64,000 bases of DNA from contig NZ_FSRS01000001.1 in NCBI RefSeq assembly GCF_900142935.1, positions 1,560,001 through 1,624,000 on the forward strand, in the 5' to 3' direction. Position numbers and translations under genes: made by a program. Shown piece by piece: positions 58,005 through 64,000 of this stretch; the stretch's first letter is position 1, and each line of letters begins with the position of its first letter. The notes under the pieces are model-generated. The model ran no database searches, was not told where the DNA came from, and saw only the letters and a list, made by a program, of their open reading frames with translations. The stretch comes from Rhodovulum sp. ES.010. Its GTDB lineage: Bacteria; Pseudomonadota; Alphaproteobacteria; Rhodobacterales; Rhodobacteraceae.

Positions 58005-58626
58005 CTCCGTCCGGTTCCCTCCGCTCGAGCGCGTCCCCGAGCAGGCGCGCGGGGTCGGCCAGGTGGTCGCGCTCGCGGTGAGCGAGGATGAAGAGCCGCT
58101 CGCGCTTGTGGGGCGCACCGACTTCCGCCGCCGTGAAGAGGCCCGCCGCAAGGCGGTAGCCCATGCCGACCAGTCCTCCGGCGACTTCGGGGAAACCGAG
58201 GCGGAGATGATGGGCGACGTTCTCGAGGAACACGAAGGGCGGTTCGGCCTCGCCAATGATCCTCGCGACATGCGGCCAGAGGTGGCGCGGGTCGTCCGCG
58301 CCGCGGCGCTTGCCTGCAACGGAGAACGGCTGGCACGGATAGCCCGCAGTGACGATGTCCACCGCGCCGCGCCACGGGCGGCCGTCGAAGGTGGCAACGT
58401 CGTCCCAGACAGGCGCCGGGTCCAGGGCCGCGTCTTCCATCCGCGCCACGAGGATGGCCGCGGCGTAGGCGTCCCGCTCGACATGACCCACAGTGCGATG
58501 TCCGGGACATGCGAGGTGTAGCCCGAGGTCGAGCCCGCCGGCGCCGGAGCAGAGCGAGAGGCCGAAGAGGCACACGTCGCCAGCTCCGGCAGACAGGCCG
58601 GAGGAAGGTAGAGCCACGCCATCCAC
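57604..58626 (-). CDS. C5-cytosine DNA methyltransferase (Dcm type)
   Basis: A 340-residue methyltransferase with motif I FGLSLCSGAGGLDLGLHLA (21-39), catalytic motif IV AGYPCQPFSVAGKR (Cys98), motif VI FLENVAHH (134-140), motif VIII KRERLFILAH and motif X RLCGNGVVPLVAAHALRTL. The region between VIII and X is an unusual Asp/Arg/Gly/Ala-rich stretch (LADAAGGRQQGDAEPDEQSQ) rather than a normal target-recognition domain, and the same DNA encodes a well-formed WPTP protein in the +1 frame. It probably protects phage DNA from host restriction. It starts 5 bases after the ParB-type methyltransferase stops. Confidence 0.82.
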   Translation of the reverse strand: MDGVALPSSGLSAGAGDVCLFGLSLCSGAGGLDLGLHLACPGHRTVGHVERDAYAAAILVARMEDAALDPAPVWDDVATFDGRPWRGAVDIVTAGYPCQPFSVAGKRRGADDPRHLWPHVARIIGEAEPPFVFLENVAHHLRLGFPEVAGGLVGMGYRLAAGLFTAAEVGAPHKRERLFILAHRERDHLADPARLLGDALERREPDGDDAALADAAGGRQQGDAEPDEQSQRDGAPAQRRDDALRCDADVDDADGAGSQGRGDEPREHAGERVAWPPGPGDADGWRAFLRHAPNLEPAVRRGADGLAHRVDRLRLCGNGVVPLVAAHALRTLAAQLLADG

Positions 58627-58630
58627 GTCG

Positions 58631-59968
58631 TCAGGCCGCTGGGGCCCCCTCGGCCGCGGCCGGGGTCTCGCCCAGCCGCTCGGCCTTCACCTCGGCGAAG
58701 GTCCGGCCGTCGCCGTCGAGGATCGCCTCGCTGCCGGTCTCGGCCTGCCACCGCTCGATGGCGACATCGACATAGGCCGGGCTGATCTCCATCGCGAAGA
58801 CGCGGCGGCCGTTGGCTTCGCCGGCCATGATCTGCGAGCCCGAGCCCGAGAACGGCTCGTAGCACAGCCCGCCGCGGGCGACGTGCTGGCGCATCGGGAT
58901 CCCGAAGGCGTCCAGCGGTTTCGGGGTCGGGTGATCCGGGCGCTCGTCCTTCGCGAAGGACGGCATTTCCCAGGTCGAGGGCAGCGTCTGCTCGGCGACC
59001 TTCGGCGGCCGGTTCGGGCGCCGCCAGCCCATGAAACAGGGCTCGTGCTTCCAGAGATAGTGCGAGCGGGTCAGGACGCCGCGGTCCTTCACCCAGATGA
59101 TCTGCTGATGGACGAAGGCCCCAGCCTTCTCCCAGCAGGCTTCCAGCATCGCCTGGCGGCGCGAGGCGTGCCAGCAGTACCAGGCGGCATCCTCAGTGAT
59201 GGCTTCCGCGACGGCCGCGTCAATGAAGCCGTCGTAGAGATCGGCGCCTTGGGAGCTGTCGTCCCAGGTGACGCCGTAGCTCTGGCTCCAATCCTTGTTC
59301 CGGGTCGGGTGGTTCGAGCCGTCGTAGTCTACCAGATACGGCGGGTCGGTGGCGAAAAGGATCGCCCGCTCGCCATTCATCAGGCGGCGGACGTCGTCGT
59401 GACTGGTCGAGTCCCCGCAGAGCAGCCGGTGATCGCCGAGGATCCATAGGTCGCCCGTCCGCGAGGCCGGATTGCGCGGCGGTTCGGGGATGGTCACCGG
59501 AGGCACCGAGCCCCCGGCGCCACCTTCTTCTTCACCTTCACCGTCCGGATCGAAAGCCAGCAGCTTGTCGAGTTCGCTGTCCGAGAACCCGACCAGCGAC
59601 AGGTCATAGTCGTCCGCGAGCAGGTCCTGCAGTTCCGCCGAGAGCAGCGCCTCGTCCCAGCTGCCGAGTTCGGTCAGCTTGTTGTCCGCGATGCGATACG
59701 CCCGGCGCTGCGCCTCGGTCAGATGCCCCAGCACGATCACCGGCGCCTCGGTCAGCCCGAGTTGCGTCGCGGCCAGGACCCGCCCGTGGCCGGCGATCAG
59801 CTCTCCGTCCTCGCCGACGAGGCACGGCACGGTCCAGCCGAACTCGGCCATGCTGGCGGCGATCTTCGCGACCTGGTCGGCCCCGTGCACCTTCGCGTTC
59901 TTCGCGTAGGGCTGCAGGCGCGCAAGCGGCCAGGTCTCGATTCGCTCGGGGGCGAAGGCGAGGGTCAT
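58631..59968 (-). CDS. ParB-domain / DNA adenine (or N4-cytosine) methyltransferase fusion
   Basis: A 445-residue fusion. Residues 10-140 are a ParB/sulfiredoxin-like nuclease domain (QPYAKNAKVHGADQVAKIAA, ELIAGHGRVLAATQLGLTEA with the GHGR motif at 60-63). Residues 170-430 are an N6/N4 methyltransferase of beta type with motif IV TDPPYLVDYDG (208-211) and motif I YEPFSGSGSQIMAGEANGRR. This two-domain protein is common in prophages. The methylation probably guards against restriction. Start 59968 precedes the conserved FAPERIETWPL; earlier codons are in a repeat-rich non-coding stretch. Confidence 0.9.
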   Translation of the reverse strand: MTLAFAPERIETWPLARLQPYAKNAKVHGADQVAKIAASMAEFGWTVPCLVGEDGELIAGHGRVLAATQLGLTEAPVIVLGHLTEAQRRAYRIADNKLTELGSWDEALLSAELQDLLADDYDLSLVGFSDSELDKLLAFDPDGEGEEEGGAGGSVPPVTIPEPPRNPASRTGDLWILGDHRLLCGDSTSHDDVRRLMNGERAILFATDPPYLVDYDGSNHPTRNKDWSQSYGVTWDDSSQGADLYDGFIDAAVAEAITEDAAWYCWHASRRQAMLEACWEKAGAFVHQQIIWVKDRGVLTRSHYLWKHEPCFMGWRRPNRPPKVAEQTLPSTWEMPSFAKDERPDHPTPKPLDAFGIPMRQHVARGGLCYEPFSGSGSQIMAGEANGRRVFAMEISPAYVDVAIERWQAETGSEAILDGDGRTFAEVKAERLGETPAAAEGAPAA

Positions 59969-60418
59969 GAAGGTTCCTGTCGATGGTCGATCGGCATCCG
60001 CCGGGTGGACTCCGGCACGGCGGGGTCCACCAGCTTCCGGCTGGTTTCCGGTATCCGCGGGTATCCACCCCGCGCGGCCCGTCAGATGTTTGATTTCACG
60101 AGGGTTTCGTGACGTCGCAGTTGGACGCTGGACTCCGGTGGCTTCCCAAAAATCCGGCCCTGTCGCTGGCGAAATGCCGAGCCAAGCCCGCCAGCATACG
60201 TTTCGGCCCAGAAAGGAACCGAAAAACAATGGCTTGGCTGCCTGGACTCCGGCTGGACCCCGGAAGCCAGCCCCGGTGTCCACCTCGGGATCAGCGTCGG
60301 TTCGCCTGAGCGCACAACCCCGAGTATATCGCCATGGATAGCGTCAGCGGGGCGATCCGTCTCGCCGTCCGGTGTCTCGCCGAAAATTGTCTCACGAGCC
60401 CGTCGAGCCTTGACACAC
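59969..60418. repeat. Non-coding stretch with TGGACTCCGG repeats
   Basis: About 450 bp without a gene between two minus-strand genes. It carries the motif TGGACTCCGG at 60006-60015, 60129-60138 and 60243-60252, TGGACCCCGG at 60254-60263, and inverted forms CGGGGTCCACC at 60021-60031 and CCGGTGTCCACC ending at 60284; TATCCACCC at 60062-60070 is a weaker copy. Pairs of opposite copies can form hairpins (60005-60031 and 60254-60284). The function is unknown; an origin or binding cluster is possible. Confidence 0.6.
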
Positions 60419-60844
60419 TCAGTGCGCCGCCTGCGCCACCACGAACTCCATCGACCGCTTCCTCGGCACCTGCTTCCCGTTCAGTCGCCAGACGATGACC
60501 GCGATCCCGTACTGCCAGCGCCGGTTTGCGGTGGCACGGCTGATGCCCAACTCCCAGCAGATCGGCTTCCACGGCTTGCGGTTCGCCCGGAGCCAGAGCA
60601 GGCGGCCATCCGCGGGATCGAGCCAGCGCAGCCAGAGCAGCGCATCCTCGGCCTGCGTGATGTCGCGCGGCCCGGGCTTGGGCCGGCGCATCCGAGGCTC
60701 CTGGCCGACCTGGTCGGCGAAGCTGTGGAAGTACTCGGGCCAGGCGTTGAAGTAGCCCTGCGGCTTCACCTCGGGCAGCGAGCGGAACACGTCGGCCGCG
60801 CTCTCGAGCCGGTCCTCGACCATGGTGGGTGTCCACTCAGCCAT
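60419..60844 (-). CDS. DUF6362 phage protein
   Basis: A 141-residue protein: WTPTMVEDRLESAADVFRSL, PEVKPQGYFNAWPEYFHSFA, RRPKPGPRDITQAEDALLWL and LWLRANRKPWKPICWELGIS followed by RATANRRWQYGIAVIVWRL. The C-terminal half is a helix-turn-helix (CWELGISRATANRRWQYG). DUF6362 proteins are typical of the late part of phage early operons and may be transcriptional activators, though unproven. Start 60844 overlaps the preceding gene by 8 bases. Confidence 0.85.
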   Translation of the reverse strand: MAEWTPTMVEDRLESAADVFRSLPEVKPQGYFNAWPEYFHSFADQVGQEPRMRRPKPGPRDITQAEDALLWLRWLDPADGRLLWLRANRKPWKPICWELGISRATANRRWQYGIAVIVWRLNGKQVPRKRSMEFVVAQAAH

Positions 60845-61037
60845 TAGCGGCCTCCCGGTCGTCCGCCCGAGGCCCATACAGCTTCTCGCCCAGCTGACGC
60901 ACCAGCTCGCGCTCCGGCCAGGTCAGCCGGTCGTCGTCGACGGAGACGGCGAGTAGACCCTCGTCATGCCAGCCATCGCGCTTCACCTGGTCCGGATCCC
61001 GGCGCGTGCCGCCGTAGCCTTTCGGATACCACCTCAT
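60837..61037 (-). CDS. Small phage protein, 66 aa
   Basis: A 66-residue protein with MRWYPKGYGGTRRDPDQVKR at the start and LTWPERELVRQLGEKLYGPR near the end. It is charged and soluble. I do not recognise the family. Overlaps of 8 bases with the DUF6362 gene and 4 bases with the RuvC-like gene argue for a real coupled gene in the early operon. Confidence 0.65.
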   Translation of the reverse strand: MRWYPKGYGGTRRDPDQVKRDGWHDEGLLAVSVDDDRLTWPERELVRQLGEKLYGPRADDREAANG

Positions 61038-61555
61038 CCCAGGCCCCCGTTCGTCTCGATCGCCCAGTGCAGGATGGCGATCGCGTCGGCCTCGTTGTCG
61101 TCGGCTGGTGAAAACCCGCGGGCTTTCGCGGCGGCGATCATCGCCTCCTTCGGCGCGTTGCCCTTGCCGGTGGCGTGGCGCTTGATCGTGCCGACCGGAA
61201 CGCCCTCGTAGGGAACGCCCCGCAGTTCAGCCCACGATGCGAGCGTGGCCATCAGCCCGCCGTAGATGTGGGCCGCGTCGGTCCCGGCGTGGCGCCGGAC
61301 CTCTTCGAACCAGATCGCGGCGACGGGGCCGGACAGCCGATCGAGTTCGGTCAGCCAGTTCGTGAAACGGAGGTATCGCATGCCGCCGCCATCGAAGCGG
61401 CCGGGCCGAAAGCTGACCGTGCCGCTGGTGGTCAGTCCGCCATGACTGCGGAGTGCCCAGCCAGTCGTGGTCCCGAGGTCGAGGGCGAGGATGCAGGACC
61501 GGTTGATCGCGCCCGGTTCGGGGCGGACGTCCTGCGCGGGGATCGGTGTGTTCAT
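61034..61555 (-). CDS. RuvC-like RNase H-fold nuclease (Holliday junction resolvase-like)
   Basis: A 173-residue protein with the RuvC-like acidic set: Asp26 in ILALDLGTTTGWAL, Glu84 in IWFEEVRRH, and the C-terminal pair in ADDNEADAIAIL (Asp153, Asp157). A lysine near GTIKRHATGKG matches the family's DNA-binding loop. Phage members trim or resolve branched DNA before packaging. It is the first gene of the minus-strand early operon visible here; the repeat array at 61684-61982 lies just upstream of its start, where its promoter should be. Confidence 0.85.
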   Translation of the reverse strand: MNTPIPAQDVRPEPGAINRSCILALDLGTTTGWALRSHGGLTTSGTVSFRPGRFDGGGMRYLRFTNWLTELDRLSGPVAAIWFEEVRRHAGTDAAHIYGGLMATLASWAELRGVPYEGVPVGTIKRHATGKGNAPKEAMIAAAKARGFSPADDNEADAIAILHWAIETNGGLG

Positions 61556-61683
61556 CGTGAAGGCTCACAAGCTGTGGGCCTTCGGCTTCGGTCACCGCAA
61601 GATGTAGCATCCGGTGGACGGGCGCCAAAGCGAAAACGACCGTGGACGAGGCGACAGCCTATGATCGACGTTCGACCCGCCCC

Positions 61684-61982
61684 GGTCCCAACCTCCGACC
61701 GCGTGGTCCCAACCTTCGAGGGGGTTGGGACAGCCCTTTATCGTTCAAATCCAATGGCTTGACCAGATGTGGTCCCAACCTCAGTGTCCCCAACGGGGGG
61801 CCTTCTCTTTTCGTATAGAAAAACATGTTCCCGACCTTTTCCGTTCTCCCACATGAATGTGTAGCAAAAGGTTGGGACCACAGGGTGAGGTTGGGGACAC
61901 CGTTGTTTTTGAACGGCTTTTCGTGTCCCCAACCCCCTCGGGAGGTTGGGACAGGGTTGGGACCACCGGGGAGGTTGGGACT
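61684..61982. repeat. Array of GGTTGGGAC motifs in both orientations
   Basis: Eleven clear copies of (A)GGTTGGG(G)AC(C/A) occur in 300 bp. Inverted: 61684-61694, 61705-61715, 61771-61781, 61785-61794, 61924-61934. Direct: 61723-61732, 61869-61879, 61888-61899, 61943-61953, 61955-61965, 61972-61982. A degenerate inverted copy is near 61826-61837 and can pair with that at 61869 (GGTCCCAACCTTTT-like arms). There are two forms, TTGGGACC and TTGGGGACA. Spacing is irregular. Such a cluster is typical of binding sites for a replication initiator or regulator. Confidence 0.85.
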
Positions 61983-62143
61983 AAACGAGACTGAACTGGA
62001 CCTATGGCTTCGCTATCGGAGCAGCAGTTGCGAGACTGGTGGCTCACAGGACGCGCACGATGCAGGCAGAGAGTCTTCCGCCCTTCCCAGGGCTTTGATG
62101 CTCCACGATCACCACATCAATGTTCCCATTTGAGGATCACTGC

Positions 62144-62172
62144 TTGACACCTGCTTCGGGAGCGTTTATCTT
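62144..62172 (+). promoter_or_regulatory. higBA promoter, likely leaderless transcript
   Basis: TTGACA at 62144-62149 and TATCTT at 62167-62172 with a 17-bp spacer form a near-consensus sigma-70 promoter. The expected start site is about 7 bases beyond the -10, which is at the A of the higB ATG (62179). There is no Shine-Dalgarno sequence in between, so higB is probably translated from a leaderless mRNA. Confidence 0.7.
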
Positions 62173-62178
62173 GCACCC

Positions 62179-62472
62179 ATGAGAATCGTCTCGCGTAAAG
62201 CGCTCACCGCGTTTGGTAAGAGATTCCCCGACGCAAGGGGGCAGCTCGACGCTTGGTTTCACGAGGTGAAGCGAGCGGACTGGAGTGATTTTCATGATGT
62301 GAAGGAGAAGTATGGGAGCGCGAGCCCCCTCAAGGGTGGCCGAGCCGTGTTCAACATCTGTGGAAACAAGTACCGCATCGTAGTGATGATCAATTTCACC
62401 GTGAAGGTTGTGTTGATCCGCTTTGTTGGAACCCATGCTGAATACGACAAGATCAATGTGGAGGACATATGA
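62179..62472 (+). CDS. higB: HigB-type mRNA interferase toxin
   Basis: A 97-residue RelE/HigB-fold toxin: MRIVSRKALTAFGKRFPDAR, LDAWFHEVKRADWSDFHDVK, GRAVFNICGNKYRIVVMINF and VVLIRFVGTHAEYDKINVE are the four landmarks of the HigB group; the C-terminal His-Tyr (THAEYDKI) and basic residues (RIVVMI) line the ribosomal A-site mRNA cutting site. It cleaves mRNA on the ribosome. Its stop overlaps the antitoxin start (ATGA), giving toxin-first order as in hig loci. Confidence 0.9.
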   Translation: MRIVSRKALTAFGKRFPDARGQLDAWFHEVKRADWSDFHDVKEKYGSASPLKGGRAVFNICGNKYRIVVMINFTVKVVLIRFVGTHAEYDKINVEDI

Positions 62473-63707
62473 TGGGGGCCCAAATTCGTCCGATCCGGAA
62501 CGATGGCGACCATGAAGCGGCCCTCGCGCGTATCGCCGAGCTGATGGAGCTTATCCCGCTAAGCGACGCGCCCGGGGCGCTGGAGGACGAGCTGGAAGTG
62601 CTCTCACTGCTCGTTGAGCGGTATGAGGATGCGCATGACCCCATCGCCCGTCCAGACCCGCTGGAGGCGATCCGCTTCCGTATGGAGCAGCAGGGGCTAA
62701 CCCAACGGGATCTGGCGCCGTTCCTCGGCAGTCGGGGCAAAGTGTCAGAGGTTCTTTCTGGCAAACGTCCGCTGACTCTCCGCATGATACGAGCGCTGCA
62801 CGAAAATCTGGGCATTCCGGCGGAGGTGCTGATCCACGAGCCCGGCGCGGCTCTGCCCCGCGGCGGGGAGGATATCGAGTGGGACAAGTTCCCGCTGCTG
62901 GATATGGCAAAGGCCGGATGGATCGAGCAGTCTGCCGATCTGAAGGATCGCGCTGAAGAGATCATGCGCTCGCTGATCGACCGCGCGGGCGGCTTCGGTG
63001 CCGCACCTGCGCTTTACCGGAAGTCTACTGCGGGCCGCAGGAACGCCAAGATGAAGCCATACGCCCTACAGGCTTGGTGCCTGCAGGTCTTGGCCGAGGC
63101 CCGGGAAGTCACGGTGAAGGCAGTTGCCAAACCTCGCGAGGTGACGCCAAGCTTTTTGCGCGACGTTGCAAAGCTGAGTGCTTTTGCAGAAGGGCCGCGT
63201 CTTGCACAGGAGCACCTGCGGCGGCACGGAATCGTCCTTGTCACGGTACAGCACCTGCCGAACACCTATCTCGACGGAGCGGCGCTCTGCACCAGAGAAG
63301 GGGTCCCGGTGGTCGGCATGACCCTGCGCTATGACCGGACCGACAATTTCTGGTTCTGCCTATTGCATGAGCTGGCTCATATTGGCCTGCACATGGACGG
63401 GGAGGACCGGGTGACCTTCGTCGACGATCTGAGCCTGCGCCGCAAGGATCACGACGATGACGACGTGAAAGAGCGGGAGGCGGATGATATGGCCCAAGAG
63501 GCGTTAATACCGACCGAGATCTGGCAGGCGCACCCGCTGCCGGAACATCCGCTCGCCTCCGACGTGGAGAAGATTGCGCGGGAGGCGGGGGTCGACGAGT
63601 CGATCGTCGCTGGCCGTATACGCTTCGAAAAGCAGAACTACCGACTGCTGTCCCAGTTCATTGGACAGGGAGAGGTGCGCAAGCACTTCGAGGGGATGGC
63701 GGCATGA
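62469..63707 (+). CDS. HigA-type antitoxin fused to an ImmA/IrrE metallopeptidase
   Basis: A 412-residue protein. Residues 15-60 are helical (toxin-binding in HigA). Residues 65-122 are an XRE helix-turn-helix (QGLTQRDLAPFLGSRGKVSE, VLSGKRPLTLRMIRALHENL). The C-terminal half is an ImmA/IrrE (DUF955) domain with the zinc motif HELAH at 300-304 and the downstream acidic ligand region KEREADDMAQEALI. Ordinary HigA has 90-140 residues. The fusion could let the cell destroy a repressor or the antitoxin itself under stress, as ImmA does for ImmR. Confidence 0.88.
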   Translation: MMGAQIRPIRNDGDHEAALARIAELMELIPLSDAPGALEDELEVLSLLVERYEDAHDPIARPDPLEAIRFRMEQQGLTQRDLAPFLGSRGKVSEVLSGKRPLTLRMIRALHENLGIPAEVLIHEPGAALPRGGEDIEWDKFPLLDMAKAGWIEQSADLKDRAEEIMRSLIDRAGGFGAAPALYRKSTAGRRNAKMKPYALQAWCLQVLAEAREVTVKAVAKPREVTPSFLRDVAKLSAFAEGPRLAQEHLRRHGIVLVTVQHLPNTYLDGAALCTREGVPVVGMTLRYDRTDNFWFCLLHELAHIGLHMDGEDRVTFVDDLSLRRKDHDDDDVKEREADDMAQEALIPTEIWQAHPLPEHPLASDVEKIAREAGVDESIVAGRIRFEKQNYRLLSQFIGQGEVRKHFEGMAA

Positions 63708-63832
63708 CCGAGTTCGAGAAGCGGGACCGTTGGCGCGATCCCGCTTCTCTCAACAGTTCCCAACCGGGTTTAGCGAGCCCGCAAGGGAAAGCTCCGTCTC
63801 CGGAGCCCTCTGTGGTGGTACACGAGAGGTAA
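63704..63832 (+). CDS. Possible small peptide overlapping the end of the antitoxin gene
   Basis: A 42-codon frame starts at an ATG overlapping the antitoxin stop (ATGA) and runs MTEFEKRDRWRDPASLNSSQ, ending in VVVHER. The coupling is the only support. A strong 11-bp inverted repeat GAGAAGCGGGA / TCCCGCTTCTC at 63716-63726 and 63739-63749 lies inside it and looks more like a transcription-end hairpin. Low confidence. Confidence 0.3.
   Translation: MTEFEKRDRWRDPASLNSSQPGLASPQGKAPSPEPSVVVHER
63716..63749 (+). terminator. Hairpin after the higBA operon
   Basis: Perfect 11-bp arms GAGAAGCGGGA (63716-63726) and TCCCGCTTCTC (63739-63749) surround a 12-base loop, 8 bases after the antitoxin stop. 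No T run follows, so termination would be weak or Rho-assisted, or the stem protects the 3' end. Confidence 0.5.
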
Positions 63833-63847
63833 GCTCTTCCGGAGGCG

Positions 63848-64000
63848 ATGGCAAATGAACAAACCGTCGCTATCGAAAGGGCCGAAATGGCTTCAATCAA
63901 AAACCTGACCGCGCAGGATCTCGCGGACATCAAAGCGCGCCTCGCCCAAGGAGAGCACCAGCACCGTATCGCGGCACGGTACGATCTCAACCAGGGCCGG
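63848..64000 (+). CDS. HTH protein, start only (runs off the window)
   Basis: 51 codons from ATG 63848 to the window edge, preceded by GGAGGCG. The part IKNLTAQDLADIKARLAQ and HQHRIAARYDLNQGR is the opening of a small helix-turn-helix protein common in this bacterial group, in which the resolvase-like HTH recognises DNA. A second ATG at 63887 may be the real start. The function is unknown. Confidence 0.55.
   Translation, partial: MANEQTVAIERAEMASIKNLTAQDLADIKARLAQGEHQHRIAARYDLNQGR

Larger units (their letters stand above)
61556..62178. other. Non-coding region upstream of the early operon and higB
   Basis: About 620 bp with no supported gene. The central 300 bp carry the GGTTGGGAC array described separately. 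The left 130 bp must contain the promoter and ribosome-binding site of the RuvC-like gene. The right 190 bp end in the higB promoter. Open frames that cross the array (for example 61738-61932, minus) consist largely of translated repeats and are not counted as genes. Confidence 0.6.

Noticed and set aside
61684..61982. CRISPR array
   Set aside because: Motifs are only 10-11 bp, occur in both orientations and have irregular gaps; no cas genes nearby.
61738..62047. Small minus-strand genes within the GGTTGGGAC array
   Set aside because: Their translations consist mostly of repeated VPTSP-like units produced by the DNA motif; no start signals or partner overlaps.

Overview
The window is high-GC DNA from an alphaproteobacterium, most likely of the Rhodobacteraceae. 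The evidence is codon usage, GTA/lambda-like phage modules typical of that family (DUF2163, DUF2460, NlpC/P60, TIM-barrel tail protein), and a 2-hydroxyisobutyryl-CoA mutase operon known from Rhodobacter, Xanthobacter and Aquincola relatives. No rRNA, tRNA or CRISPR array could be supported.

Layout. (1) 1-4.8 kb: decayed lambdoid prophage. From right to left it holds a LexA/CI-type repressor, an unknown early gene, a G-rich repeat cluster, a small HTH gene, a truncated early gene, a protease pseudogene, an intact head-decoration gene, and a capsid N-terminus fused in frame to the middle of the tail-tip protein. (2) 5.1-8.2 kb: an AAA ATPase plus the N-terminus of a subtilase-type partner, resembling the ietAS anti-phage pair, cut off by an IS3-family element. 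(3) 8.8-16.9 kb: a GntR repressor divergent from an eight-gene operon. It encodes both subunits of 2-hydroxyisobutyryl-CoA mutase, its acyl-CoA ligase, a MeaB-type chaperone, an adenosyltransferase that makes the B12 cofactor, a 3-hydroxyacyl-CoA dehydrogenase, a tandem hexapeptide-repeat protein and a small unknown. Together they would convert 2-hydroxyisobutyrate to acetoacetyl-CoA. (4) 17-31.1 kb: small accessory metabolic, regulatory and export genes: aminotransferase, PdxJ-like, CaiB-like, TetR, LysR, four LysE exporters, an EamA permease, three GNATs, an Old Yellow Enzyme homologue and a FosX-type fosfomycin hydrolase. (5) 31.1-61.6 kb: a much more complete siphophage-type prophage, nearly all on the minus strand. 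From right to left it has early genes (RuvC-like nuclease, two DNA methyltransferases), terminase, portal, protease, decoration, capsid, connectors, tail tube, frameshifted tail chaperones, tape measure, lysis genes, tail tip and a fibre-like protein. Cargo genes interrupt it: two HNH endonucleases, a secreted nuclease, an alpha/beta hydrolase and DUF1203. No integrase or repressor for it lies in the window. (6) 61.6-64 kb: a dense GGTTGGGAC repeat array, then a HigB-HigA-type toxin-antitoxin pair whose antitoxin is fused to a metallopeptidase, and the start of an HTH gene that runs off the end.

Most interesting: two superimposed reading frames in the C-terminal third of the phage cytosine methyltransferase; a canonical -1 slippery heptamer joining the two tail-chaperone frames; three distinct short-motif repeat arrays in the early regions of the two related prophages; and the in-frame capsid/tail chimera left by a deletion.
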